Shown: positions 48,163-57,047 of the stretch, one piece after another | Layout: every line of letters begins with the position of its first letter | Position numbering within the stretch: position 1 is the stretch's first letter | Source: Bacteroidota bacterium | GTDB taxonomy: Bacteria > Bacteroidota > Bacteroidia > JAFLBG01 | NCBI GenBank assembly: GCA_017303975.1 | Contig: JAFLBG010000016.1 | Span: 1 to 64,000 of the forward strand | Length of the DNA: 64,000 nt | Direction: 5' to 3' | Made by a program: the position numbers and the translations under genes | Notes under the pieces: generated by a model | Told to the model about the DNA's origin: nothing | What the model saw: only the letters and a program-made list of their open reading frames with translations | The model's database searches: none

Positions 48163-50658
48163 TTATCGGATTATATTTTCTCGTTTTATACCATACGGAG
48201 TTTTTACTTCTGCAACATAAGCCCCCTTTGCTAATCCCGTAAAATCCATGTTGAAATAATTGATTCCTGGCTTCGTGTCGGTTTTTATTGATTTTATAGT
48301 TTGCCCCATGCTGTTATATAAAGTAATTGTTGCTGTTGTTTCTTTAGATGTATAGTAGTTGCCATTTAGCATATTTCCGGAAACAGGATTCGGATATACT
48401 TGCAGATTGTTGATTGCGCTTGTTTGCTCCATTATTCCATTGGGTGGTTGGTAATTATGTAAGCTTGTTTCCCACAATCCTCTGCCAAATGTAGCAGCCC
48501 TTAGCTTCCCTAGGCCATATTGAATTTCCATTTCGTTTACAATTACATTCGGAAGTCCTGTGTTATAGGGCATCCAGCTAGACATCGTGTTGTCTTTGTA
48601 ATATACGCCTAGGTCAGTTCCTGCATAAAGCACATCGTTTGCACCATTTTGGTGTAGAATACAATTTACAGGAATGTTCGGAATGCCTGTGGAGATACTT
48701 GTCCATGTAGCTCCTCCGGCACTTGAATAATATGCCTTTTTTGATGCATTAAATCCACCAAACGAAATCCAAACATGATTTGGGTTTACATCACTTATTG
48801 TAATACCGGTAATGTTTACTCCCGAAGTTGGTAAGTTTCCTGTTACATCTGTCCACGAGCTGCCGTAATTAATGGTTTTGTAAATGCGCTTATCTGTAAA
48901 TGTGTAAATAATATTGGTGTCTTGCGGAGAAATAACTAGGTGTGTAAGTTCGTTCCCTGTTGGCACGCTAATCCAATTCCAACTTTGACCATAGTCTGTT
49001 GAGTAACCCAAATCATCTGTAAGGGTATATATTGTTGAGGTTTTTTGTGGATTAGTTACAATAGTTGTAACCCAAGGGCAAGTAGTGCATCCTTGATTGT
49101 ACGATATGTCATTTCCCCAAGAGTCGTACATGCCGCTATTTTGGTAAGAAACATAATATATTGAAGTGTCGTTGGGGTCAAAAGCGCAATCCATGCCATC
49201 TCCTAATGGGATATGGCTCCAAGAGCCATTACGGTAAAGATACGTGCCATTATCTTGTGCCCCACAAAGCATATAATCTACATTTCCTTGTGTGCCACCT
49301 AACCGATACATTTGTGTAATAGCAAGCCCGTTACTTAAGTCAAGCCAAGTAGCACCTCCATCGGCACTTTTGTAAACACCTCCATCTGTACAAGCAAATA
49401 AAACATTGCTATTCCATGGAGCAAATTTTATATCATGATAATCTACGTGTATATAATCATTGTTAGAGCCGTCATTCGCAAGCGTAATCCATGAATTGGC
49501 CCCATTGGTAGATTTTTGCATTTCATAATCTCCTACAAATACTACATTTTTATTTGTAGGAGATGCCTCTAAAACGGTTGTATATACATCAAAGTAAATA
49601 GTAGCATTGGATAAAGAACTGTAACTGCTTCCTGCATTGGTCGATTTAAAAACCTCTCCATTTACATCTCCGCAAAGTGCATACACAATAGTTGAATCTG
49701 CAGCGGTAGTAGCCAAAGAAAGTCTTGAGCCTCCACAAGCGTTGGCTGCAACCTTTGTCCATGTATTTCCGGTGTCTGTTGATAAATAAATGTCGTGTTG
49801 TCCGGAGGCATACATTCTAGCCGGATTGGTAACATTAAATTCGATATCATAAAATAGTCCGCCCGATTTAGATACCCAAGTAGCCCCGGCATTTACGGTT
49901 TTCATTAATCCATTGGTAGTTGCAGCAAATAAAGTTGAAGTGTCTGTGGGATGCATTAACAACCTATGTATCTGTCGTAGGTTGTTAAAAGAATAAGATA
50001 AGCCTGACGTATTCCAGGTATTACCACCATCGGTAGATTTTAATATACCCGAACTATATGTTCCGCCCCAAAAGCCACTGGATGATCCTACATATCCATA
50101 TTTGTCGCCTGTTGCAACGTACATCGTGTTTGGATTTTGGGGGTTTATTGCCATGTCCGAAATACCCAAATTGGGCAGTAAATCGGTATTACAGCTCCAA
50201 GTTTGCCCGCCATTTGTGGTTTGCCACAAGCCTCCATCAGGTGTGCCTACCCAAAATGTATTTGAATCGGATGGGTGAAAGAAAATGCCATTCACGCGTC
50301 CAATTCCAGGGTAATTCGAAAAATTAAACAACTCAACATTTGAAGGACCTAGTGATGACCAGTTGCCTGTAGCACTGTTCTTATTTACGGAAAGTTTGTT
50401 TTTTTTGTATTCTGAAAATAGAATAGAAGGGTCATAAAATCCGGCATCTTCAGCAATTCTACCTTTTTGGAACGACTCCCAACGCTTAAATCTTTTTACA
50501 GAGTGGTTTACTCTGCGCTTATGCACGCCATCTTTTTTTTGCTGTTCTATGTTTTTGTAAAAATCTTCTTTGGAAGCAGAAAGGGAGGAGGTGGTGTTTT
50601 GTGAAAAGGCAACTACAAAAGCCAGCATAAAGCCGAGGCTAACAAAATGTTTAATCAT
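48163..50658 (-). CDS. Sortilin/BNR-repeat beta-propeller protein with T9SS type A sorting domain
   Basis: The 831-residue protein has a signal peptide (VVAFSQ) and a charged N-terminal stretch. Many BNR/sortilin-like units follow, with S-x-D-G-G-x-T-W signatures (TTNGGQTWSC, STDGGNTWNT, SADGGATWLDLS, SSAGGATWTSI). The layout matches VPS10/sortilin-like glycosidase-fold propellers. The sorting domain begins near residue 757 (VYPNPVSGNMLNG) and ends KRENIIR. Functions of such proteins vary (glycosidase, adhesin) and cannot be decided here. No terminator lies between it and the convergent outer-membrane gene, 16 bp away. Confidence 0.9.
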   Translation of the reverse strand: MIKHFVSLGFMLAFVVAFSQNTTSSLSASKEDFYKNIEQQKKDGVHKRRVNHSVKRFKRWESFQKGRIAEDAGFYDPSILFSEYKKNKLSVNKNSATGNWSSLGPSNVELFNFSNYPGIGRVNGIFFHPSDSNTFWVGTPDGGLWQTTNGGQTWSCNTDLLPNLGISDMAINPQNPNTMYVATGDKYGYVGSSSGFWGGTYSSGILKSTDGGNTWNTSGLSYSFNNLRQIHRLLMHPTDTSTLFAATTNGLMKTVNAGATWVSKSGGLFYDIEFNVTNPARMYASGQHDIYLSTDTGNTWTKVAANACGGSRLSLATTAADSTIVYALCGDVNGEVFKSTNAGSSYSSLSNATIYFDVYTTVLEASPTNKNVVFVGDYEMQKSTNGANSWITLANDGSNNDYIHVDYHDIKFAPWNSNVLFACTDGGVYKSADGGATWLDLSNGLAITQMYRLGGTQGNVDYMLCGAQDNGTYLYRNGSWSHIPLGDGMDCAFDPNDTSIYYVSYQNSGMYDSWGNDISYNQGCTTCPWVTTIVTNPQKTSTIYTLTDDLGYSTDYGQSWNWISVPTGNELTHLVISPQDTNIIYTFTDKRIYKTINYGSSWTDVTGNLPTSGVNITGITISDVNPNHVWISFGGFNASKKAYYSSAGGATWTSISTGIPNIPVNCILHQNGANDVLYAGTDLGVYYKDNTMSSWMPYNTGLPNVIVNEMEIQYGLGKLRAATFGRGLWETSLHNYQPPNGIMEQTSAINNLQVYPNPVSGNMLNGNYYTSKETTATITLYNSMGQTIKSIKTDTKPGINYFNMDFTGLAKGAYVAEVKTPYGIKRENIIR

Positions 50659-50804
50659 AAAAAGGCTGTTTTAGTATAAAAAATAGCTTCCGTTAAAATA
50701 AAGGGGGATCACTTAATTTACGAAAAAAATGGCAAAAAAGCGAATAAATGTCTTTAATTGTTTGATTTTACGATCCGAAAAATCGTTTTTTAGCACAAAA
50801 GTTG

Positions 50805-50812
50805 TATTTTTG
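50805..50812 (+). promoter_or_regulatory. -7 promoter box for metK
   Basis: TATTTTTG, a full match to TAnnTTTG, 22 nt before the metK ATG. It is immediately preceded by an in-frame TTG (50802-50804) that could be misread as the start. Confidence 0.6.
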
Positions 50813-50834
50813 TCCCTTAATCAAACAAACTACT

Positions 50835-52112
50835 ATGTCATACTTATTTACTTCAGAGTCGGTATCAGAAGGGCACCCGGATAAAGTTGCCGATCAAATT
50901 TCAGATGCAATTATTGATGCGTTTTTAACGCACGATTCGAATGCGAAAGTAGCATGCGAAACTTTTGTTACAACCGGATTGGTAGTTATTGGCGGAGAAA
51001 TAAAATGTAATGAAACAGCTAAAGCTAAAGTAGATGTTCAAAAAATTGCGCGCGATGTAATTGCTAAAATTGGCTATACAAAATCTGAATACCAATTTGA
51101 TGCAGTTTCTTGTGGTGTTATAAATGTGTTGCATGAGCAATCTTCTGATATTAATCAAGGTGTTGAGCGTTCAAAGGATGAAGAGCAAGGGGCTGGAGAT
51201 CAAGGCATGATGTTTGGTTATGCATGTCGTGAAACAGACAACTACATGCCATTGCCATTGGAGTTGTCTCACTTATTATTAAAAGAATTAGCTGCAATAA
51301 GAAGAGAAGGAAAAAAAATGAAGTATTTGCGCCCAGATGCAAAATCGCAAGTAACAATTCAATATTCTGATAAAGGTAAACCTGAAAAGATTGAAACTAT
51401 TGTCCTTTCTACTCAGCATGACGACTTTGATTCGGAAGCTAACATGCAAGCAAAAATTAAGGACGATGTTATAAATATTTTAATTCCTCGTATTAAAAAA
51501 TTAGTACCGGGCAGAGTTAGAAAATTATTTGGCGAAGAAATAAAATACCATGTAAATCCAACAGGTAAGTTTGTGATTGGTGGGCCTCATGGCGATACCG
51601 GATTGACAGGTCGTAAGATTATTGTAGATACGTATGGTGGTCGTGGTGCACATGGAGGAGGAGCTTTCTCTGGAAAAGATTCATCTAAAGTAGATAGATC
51701 TGCTGCGTATGCAACTAGACACATCGCAAAGAATTTAGTGGCTGCAGGCGTTGCTGACGAAGTATTGGTGCAAGTAGCATACGCAATTGGCGTTGCACAA
51801 CCGGTAGGTTTGTATGTAAATACCTACGATACATGTAAAGTAAGAAATGCAGAAGGTAAAAAATTAACTGATGGAGAAATTGCTGCACGTGTAGCAAAAT
51901 TAGTAGATATGCGTCCGAGTGCTATTGTAAAAAGATTTGGTTTGAAAAATCCAATTTACGCAAACACCGCAGCATATGGTCATATGGGCCGTACTCCTGA
52001 AACTATACAAGTAAACGGTAAAAACTACGATACATTTGGTTGGGAAAAATTAGACTTAGTAGATTCTTTCAAAAAAGAATTTGCTGTGGTAGAGAAGGAA
52101 GTAATGGCGTAA
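50835..52112 (+). CDS. metK: S-adenosylmethionine synthetase
   Basis: The ATG at 50835 gives 425 residues beginning [21 protein letters not shown], the conserved start of the family. An in-frame TTG at 50802 lies beside the promoter and is rejected. Further signatures are [16 protein letters not shown] near residue 120, [21 protein letters not shown] near residue 249, and [20 protein letters not shown] near residue 275. It forms SAM from methionine and ATP. It is a single-gene unit with its own promoter and terminator. No SAM riboswitch was seen in the short leader. Confidence 0.97.
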   Translation: MSYLFTSESVSEGHPDKVADQISDAIIDAFLTHDSNAKVACETFVTTGLVVIGGEIKCNETAKAKVDVQKIARDVIAKIGYTKSEYQFDAVSCGVINVLHEQSSDINQGVERSKDEEQGAGDQGMMFGYACRETDNYMPLPLELSHLLLKELAAIRREGKKMKYLRPDAKSQVTIQYSDKGKPEKIETIVLSTQHDDFDSEANMQAKIKDDVINILIPRIKKLVPGRVRKLFGEEIKYHVNPTGKFVIGGPHGDTGLTGRKIIVDTYGGRGAHGGGAFSGKDSSKVDRSAAYATRHIAKNLVAAGVADEVLVQVAYAIGVAQPVGLYVNTYDTCKVRNAEGKKLTDGEIAARVAKLVDMRPSAIVKRFGLKNPIYANTAAYGHMGRTPETIQVNGKNYDTFGWEKLDLVDSFKKEFAVVEKEVMA

Positions 52113-52128
52113 AATAATAAATTTAATA

Positions 52129-52169
52129 AAAAACAAAGAGGGCTGCATATTGCAGCCCTCTTTGTTTTT
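52129..52169. terminator. Bidirectional intrinsic terminator of metK
   Basis: Perfect 19-bp inverted repeat (52129-52147 and 52151-52169) with a 3-nt centre, flanked by A- and T-runs, between metK and the convergent zinc-ribbon gene. Confidence 0.92.
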
Positions 52170-52184
52170 GGGTGTATCTGAAAT

Positions 52185-53291
52185 TTATTCGGTGCCAAAT
52201 GTTGTGTACAGTAGCCAAATTAGAGTTATGAAAAAAATTACAGCAAGTGTAACTTTTATTATGCTTAAAGGATAATCCCCTTGCACTTCTCCAGTTCTGC
52301 CATTCACCAAAAAGGTGTATAGCTTGTTGTTGTATCTGTAACCGCTAATCCAAATGGGTAATAGTAAGTGTTTGAATTTTATATCTGTATAATTTATATC
52401 CATAGTTGAAATGCGCTGACTATCGCCACCAATATCACTTCTTACAGTGCTTTCAATTGCAACTTTCATTTTTGCTTTTCCATTTTCGAATCCTGATTTT
52501 AAATCAATTTGATATTGTTCGGATTTAAAACCACTAATATACTTTTCATCGTATACTACCAAATTTTGCAAATCCCATGGCTCTAGGTTATTGGCGTACC
52601 CAACTGGAAGCGAAGTGCTGGCAACAACCAATGTGTCATCAAATAAATTTTCAACGTAGCCGCTACATGGGTACCAATCGGTTACAGTTCTGCTTCGTTG
52701 AACAGTCTTTCCATTTTCAGTAGTAGTATAGAATACTGTTCTATTGATTCCTTTTTGTCCGGTATAATTAGTTTTGGTATGACTATCAAAAGTCCAATAG
52801 GGAATGTATATGCCTTGCAATTGCTTCTTTTGAGCCAGCTCAACAATTCCGGATGGAGCAAAGATTTTACCTTTAAGCCATTTTTTAAAACGAACACTAG
52901 CTTCTGAGGACTCTATTTTAAATGGAAGCAGATAGGAAGGTTTTATGATCTCACAATCGGTAGCATTGTTTATCACAATTGGTGAGCCACAAAATGCGCA
53001 ATTGTCGGCCGTTACATTTGGCTTTAAATCTGTACTTGCGCCACATGAATTACATTTTACAACATGTACTTTTTGTTTGAGATTAGAAGGGATTTCATTT
53101 TCCGAAATAAATTTTTCGTAATCATTTTCATGAATAATAACCGCTTCGTTTTCGGAACGTATGCTATTGGTTGTTCCGCAATGTATACACTTTAATTCAC
53201 CGGATTTGATGTTGTATGTCAATGCCGAGCCGCAGCCTTTACATTTAATAGTATTGCCAATCAAATCGGTATTTTTTTCTGTTGATTCCAT
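52185..53291 (-). CDS. Zinc-ribbon membrane protein, YdjG-like (partner of the SPFH protein)
   Basis: The 368-residue protein has two CxxC pairs near the N-terminus (CKGCG and CIHCG), then CNSCG and CAFCG near residues 80-100, forming two TFIIB-like zinc ribbons. A beta-rich middle with YIPYWTFDSHTKTNYTG follows. A single membrane segment lies near the C-terminus (VTLAVIFFITLIWLLY), so the ribbons should face the cytoplasm. It lies 12 bp downstream of the SPFH-domain gene. The pair resembles Bacillus subtilis YdjG and YdjI, which help recruit a PspA-like protein to stressed membranes. That role is inferred here from architecture and gene order only. Confidence 0.75.
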   Translation of the reverse strand: MESTEKNTDLIGNTIKCKGCGSALTYNIKSGELKCIHCGTTNSIRSENEAVIIHENDYEKFISENEIPSNLKQKVHVVKCNSCGASTDLKPNVTADNCAFCGSPIVINNATDCEIIKPSYLLPFKIESSEASVRFKKWLKGKIFAPSGIVELAQKKQLQGIYIPYWTFDSHTKTNYTGQKGINRTVFYTTTENGKTVQRSRTVTDWYPCSGYVENLFDDTLVVASTSLPVGYANNLEPWDLQNLVVYDEKYISGFKSEQYQIDLKSGFENGKAKMKVAIESTVRSDIGGDSQRISTMDINYTDIKFKHLLLPIWISGYRYNNKLYTFLVNGRTGEVQGDYPLSIIKVTLAVIFFITLIWLLYTTFGTE

Positions 53292-53303
53292 TTGGGAAAT
53301 CTT

Positions 53304-54431
53304 TTATCCTATTGGAGGCGGAACAGGCGGAATGCTGGTAAAGATTGATTTTAACTCGTCAAACTTTTCAGCAGCAATCCAGTTTTCCATTCCGGTTTTC
53401 CAAATAAAAGTTTCCTTTTTTATGTTTCCTTGTTGAACAAGTTGTGTGAGTTGAGATAAACTCATTGGTCCATTTTGTTGGCCATTTAAGGAAACAAAGT
53501 ATTGAATTCCATCAGGTGGTGGTGGTGGTGTTTTATTTACTCCTGAGTTATTTTGTTGATTGTTGTTGGATTGTAAATTTTGGTTCATGGCATTTGCCAT
53601 CATGTTTCCTACGCCTAGTCCAATACCCATTCCTACGCCCGCTCCGGCAGTTCCACCTTCGTTTTGGGCTGCTAGTTCAATGCTGTTAGCTGCATTAAAT
53701 TGGGTGAGTTTTTGCATATCTATCTTATCTAAACGACTGTACTTGAAAATTTCTTTTTTTAGGTCGTCCGGTAAGGATATATTTTCAATATTAAAATCAG
53801 TAAGTTTTAAGCCATAAACATCAAGCATAGGAGAAATTTTTTCCTTAAGCAGATCGGAAAGCTCGTCAATATTGCCTGCTACTTTTTCTATAGGAATATT
53901 GCTTTCTCCAAGTGCATCAGTAGCCTTTCTTACAACCCATGTTCGTATCTGATCCTGAATAAGAGATGTTTCGTAGGTAGTATTAGTTCCGGAAATTTCT
54001 TTCAAAAATTTTATAGCATCACTAATTTGAATGCTGTAATTACCAAAGGCTCTAAATTCAACAAATCCAAAGCGAGCATCATTTAGTGTAATTGGGTTTT
54101 TTGTTCCCCATTTTAAATTAGCGAATTGCTTGGTGCTTACATAAAATACATCAGCCTTAAACGGACTGTCAAACCCGTATTTCCAACCTTTTAAGGTTGT
54201 CATAATAGGCATATTTTGCGTTGTTAACGTATGCAAGCCGGGACCAAAAGTGTCGGCAAATTTCCCTTCATTCATAAATACGGCTAACTGGCTTTCGCGA
54301 ACAGTAAGTTTCGCATTCATTTTTATTTCATTTTGATAGCGTGGGAATTTCCAAACTAATACATCGTTTTGGTCATCAACCCATTCAATAATATCAATGA
54401 ATTCGCCTTTTATTTTGTCAAATAGTCCCAT
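53304..54431 (-). CDS. SPFH-domain (virion-core-like) protein with C-terminal GYF_2 domain, YdjI-like
   Basis: The ATG at 54431 gives 375 residues beginning MGLFDKIKGEFIDIIEW, the family's usual start; a longer frame from 54539 has an AT-rich, unlikely extension. Residues about 20-255 are the SPFH/virion-core-like region (DVLVWKFPRYQNEIK, MNEGKFADTFGPG, KWGTKNPITLNDA). A glycine/alanine-rich segment follows (GGTAGAGVGMGIGLG), then Asn/Gln- and Pro-rich linkers. A GYF_2 domain lies near 305-365 (SLNGQQNGPMSLSQL, then TFIWKTGMENW). SPFH proteins scaffold membrane microdomains. The GYF_2 domain may bind proline-rich partners, by inference. Confidence 0.8.
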   Translation of the reverse strand: MGLFDKIKGEFIDIIEWVDDQNDVLVWKFPRYQNEIKMNAKLTVRESQLAVFMNEGKFADTFGPGLHTLTTQNMPIMTTLKGWKYGFDSPFKADVFYVSTKQFANLKWGTKNPITLNDARFGFVEFRAFGNYSIQISDAIKFLKEISGTNTTYETSLIQDQIRTWVVRKATDALGESNIPIEKVAGNIDELSDLLKEKISPMLDVYGLKLTDFNIENISLPDDLKKEIFKYSRLDKIDMQKLTQFNAANSIELAAQNEGGTAGAGVGMGIGLGVGNMMANAMNQNLQSNNNQQNNSGVNKTPPPPPDGIQYFVSLNGQQNGPMSLSQLTQLVQQGNIKKETFIWKTGMENWIAAEKFDELKSIFTSIPPVPPPIG

Positions 54432-54693
54432 CTCTATTTTTTTTGGTTTATTATAAGTTACAAAATAATATTTGTAAAAGGTAAAGTTTTTGTGAGATAG
54501 AATTGTTCGTACAAATAGAGCTTGATAGAATTTGTACATTAGAATTAACTACTCATTTATGTGCTCTTTTCCGTTGCTTTTTGCCGTTGCGCCAAACGGA
54601 AAAGCCGAAGACATATTGTGTTTTTTTTTTGTAAATACACCTTGATTTTACTTTTTTTTGAGCGTAGATTAAAGTAAACCAAAACGTCAAACC

Positions 54694-55065
54694 ATGAAAA
54701 ATAAATTTATTTCTTTTTGTGTATTAGCAACATGTTTGTTAATCACAAGCACAACTCAAGCACAAGTATATGCAACAGTAGCAGGATATAAAGATGGAGC
54801 CACAGTTAAGGTTTCAGAACTCCTTAATGACTGCTCTTTGCTTGCATCCGATTCTACCTATAAGATAATTTCATTTGATTTTTCTTGTATTTATAAAGAG
54901 CAGTTAAACCTTCTTCAGTCTAAGGATAATAAATTGACACAAGACATGAAGAATCTATTAAATGCAAAAGAACATCCTGCAAAAATTTATATTGAAAGCA
55001 TAACAGCTATAAAGGATGGAGAAAAAAAGAAGTTGAAAGGGGTTAATTTAGTTTTAGTTGATTGA
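54694..55065 (+). CDS. Small exported protein resembling the GldM C-terminal domain (hypothetical)
   Basis: The 123-residue protein has a signal peptide (CLLITSTTQAQ). The mature part, YKIISFDFSCIYKEQLNLL then LTQDMKNLLNAKEHPAKIYIESI and DGEKKKLKGVNLVLVD, has the order of motifs seen in the last domain of GldM-type proteins (T9SS motor component). It is far too short to be GldM, and that resemblance is tentative. A terminator lies 80 nt downstream. It may simply be a small periplasmic protein of unknown role. Confidence 0.6.
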   Translation: MKNKFISFCVLATCLLITSTTQAQVYATVAGYKDGATVKVSELLNDCSLLASDSTYKIISFDFSCIYKEQLNLLQSKDNKLTQDMKNLLNAKEHPAKIYIESITAIKDGEKKKLKGVNLVLVD

Positions 55066-55142
55066 GAATCCCCTTTGTTTAGCAGCGCACAGCGAGCAGA
55101 TTATGGTATTGCATAAGTTTTTTTGCCAAAAATTTGATGGAT

Positions 55143-55181
55143 ACAAAAAAGCCGACAACACTGGTTTGTCGGCTTTTTTGT
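55143..55181. terminator. Bidirectional intrinsic terminator
   Basis: Perfect 16-bp inverted repeat (55143-55158 and 55166-55181) with a 7-nt loop, between the small exported protein gene and convergent pckA. Confidence 0.9.
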
Positions 55182-55208
55182 GTAAGAATGCACTCTGTAG
55201 GCTAAAAA

Positions 55209-56822
55209 CTATGCGTTAACCGCTACTTTTGGAGCAGCAGCCATAATTTCTTCGTTAGCAGCACTTGCAAAATTCTCGAAATTTTTGATGAATGAAGCAG
55301 CCAAGCTATTTGCCTTGGTATCAAACGCTTCTTTATCTTTCCAGGTATTTCTAGGGTTTAAAATTTCTGCAGGGATGTTTGTACAAGCTGTTGGAACACT
55401 TAGTCCAAATATTGGAAGTGTTTCAAATTTTACTTTATCGAGCTCTCCATTTAATGCAGCAGTAATTAATGCTCTTGTATAAGAAAGTTTTATTCTGCTT
55501 CCTACACCATAAGCACCACCTGTCCATCCTGTGTTTATAAGCCAAACATTTACTTTGTTTTCTTTTAATTTTTTACCAAGTAGTTCGGCATATTTTGTTG
55601 GATGTAATGGTAAAAATGCTTTCCCAAAACAAGCCGAGAACGTTAAGGTTGGTTCTGTAATCCCAACTTCCGTTCCTGCCACTTTTGCTGTATAACCTGA
55701 AATAAAGTGATACATTGCCTGACCGGTTGTAAGCTTAGAGATAGGAGGCAATACACCGTATGCATCACATGTTAAGAAAAAAATATTTTTAGGAATTCCT
55801 CCAACAGAAGGTTCTACCGCATTGCCAATATGGTTTATTGGATATGCAGCTCTTGTGTTTTCTGTTTTTGAAATGTTGTCGTAATCTACAGTTGATGTGC
55901 CTTCAAACACTTCTATGTTTTCTACTAACGCACCGAATTTTATGGCATCAAATATTTGGGGTTCTTTTTCTTTCGAAAGATTTACGCATTTTGCATAACA
56001 TCCTCCTTCAAAATTAAAAATAGTATTGTCTCCCCAACCATGTTCATCATCGCCTATCAACCCTCTGTTAGGGTCGGCAGAAAGTGTTGTTTTTCCTGTG
56101 CCCGATAATCCAAAGAAAATGGCTGTATCGCCATCTTTTCCAATATTCGCAGAGCAGTGCATTGATAATACACCTTTGTCTTGCGGTAAAATATAATTTA
56201 GTAATGTAAATATTCCTTTTTTAATCTCTCCGGTGTAACCTGTTCCGCCAATTAAAATAACCTTGCGTGTCATGTTTAGGATAGCGAAATTATGCTGTCT
56301 AGTGCCATCTAATTCAGGCTTTGCCATAAAACTAGGTACGCAAAGTATTGTCCATTCCGGTACAAAATTTTCAATTTCGGCTTTAGTAGGGCGAAGAAAT
56401 AAATTGTTTGCAAATAAGTTAGCCCAAGGAGTCTCCGTTACTACACGAATATTCAATCTGTATTTAGGATCAGCACAAGCGTATGTATCTCTAACATATA
56501 CTTCTTTATCCTTTAAATAAGCGGCTACTTTGTCATATAATTTATCAAATTTATCCGCATCAAATTTATAGTTTACATCCCCCCACCAAACAGTATCTTT
56601 TGTAATAGTATCGTAAACAAGAAACTTATCTTTAGGCGAGCGACCTGTAAATTCGCCAGTTTCAATAGCCAACGCGCCTGTATCAGTTAAAAAACCTTCG
56701 CCTTTAAGTATTGTCTCCTCTACTAACTGTGCTGGAGTATAATTCCAATATGCCGCTGCAACATGCTTTAAACCTAAATCTGCCACAGTTGCATTTTTGC
56801 CTCTTAAGCCTATTTCGTTCAT
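55209..56822 (-). CDS. pckA: Phosphoenolpyruvate carboxykinase (ATP)
   Basis: The ATG at 56822 gives 537 residues; a GTG eight codons upstream is in frame but less likely. Signatures of the ATP-dependent enzyme are the Walker A GLSGTGKTTLSADPNR near residue 240, GDDEHGWGDNTIFNFEGGCYAK following it, and an earlier FTGRSPKDKF near residue 60. It converts oxaloacetate and ATP to phosphoenolpyruvate and CO2 in gluconeogenesis. A -7 promoter box lies 24 nt upstream. It is a monocistronic unit. Confidence 0.96.
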   Translation of the reverse strand: MNEIGLRGKNATVADLGLKHVAAAYWNYTPAQLVEETILKGEGFLTDTGALAIETGEFTGRSPKDKFLVYDTITKDTVWWGDVNYKFDADKFDKLYDKVAAYLKDKEVYVRDTYACADPKYRLNIRVVTETPWANLFANNLFLRPTKAEIENFVPEWTILCVPSFMAKPELDGTRQHNFAILNMTRKVILIGGTGYTGEIKKGIFTLLNYILPQDKGVLSMHCSANIGKDGDTAIFFGLSGTGKTTLSADPNRGLIGDDEHGWGDNTIFNFEGGCYAKCVNLSKEKEPQIFDAIKFGALVENIEVFEGTSTVDYDNISKTENTRAAYPINHIGNAVEPSVGGIPKNIFFLTCDAYGVLPPISKLTTGQAMYHFISGYTAKVAGTEVGITEPTLTFSACFGKAFLPLHPTKYAELLGKKLKENKVNVWLINTGWTGGAYGVGSRIKLSYTRALITAALNGELDKVKFETLPIFGLSVPTACTNIPAEILNPRNTWKDKEAFDTKANSLAASFIKNFENFASAANEEIMAAAPKVAVNA

Positions 56823-56845
56823 TTTTTTGGTTTTAGAATAAGGCA

Positions 56846-56853
56846 CAAATTTA
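56846..56853 (-). promoter_or_regulatory. -7 promoter box for pckA
   Basis: TAAATTTG on the minus strand, a full match to TAnnTTTG, 24 nt upstream of the pckA ATG. Confidence 0.55.
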
Positions 56854-57047
56854 ACAAATCTAGACTAAAGAAACCCTATTCTAGGGCTTATAAACAAGTT
56901 TTCAACAAGTTGGCGGGTGGGTGAAAAGCGTAATGAATTGATTATCTATATAGTAGGCTTTTTGCAAAATTCAACCACAACACTTTTTTGTTAATAAATT
57001 GAAAAATTAGCGCTTTTTTTGGGCTATTCTAAACATTTTCTAACCGT

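Noticed and set aside
50802-50834. Extended N-terminus of S-adenosylmethionine synthetase from a TTG
   Set aside because: The extra residues are not part of the family, and the TTG lies next to a promoter box. The ATG at 50835 gives the conserved [17 protein letters not shown] start.
54432-54539. Extended N-terminus of the SPFH protein
   Set aside because: The 36 extra residues are aromatic- and lysine-rich without domain similarity; the family starts at MGLFDKIKG.
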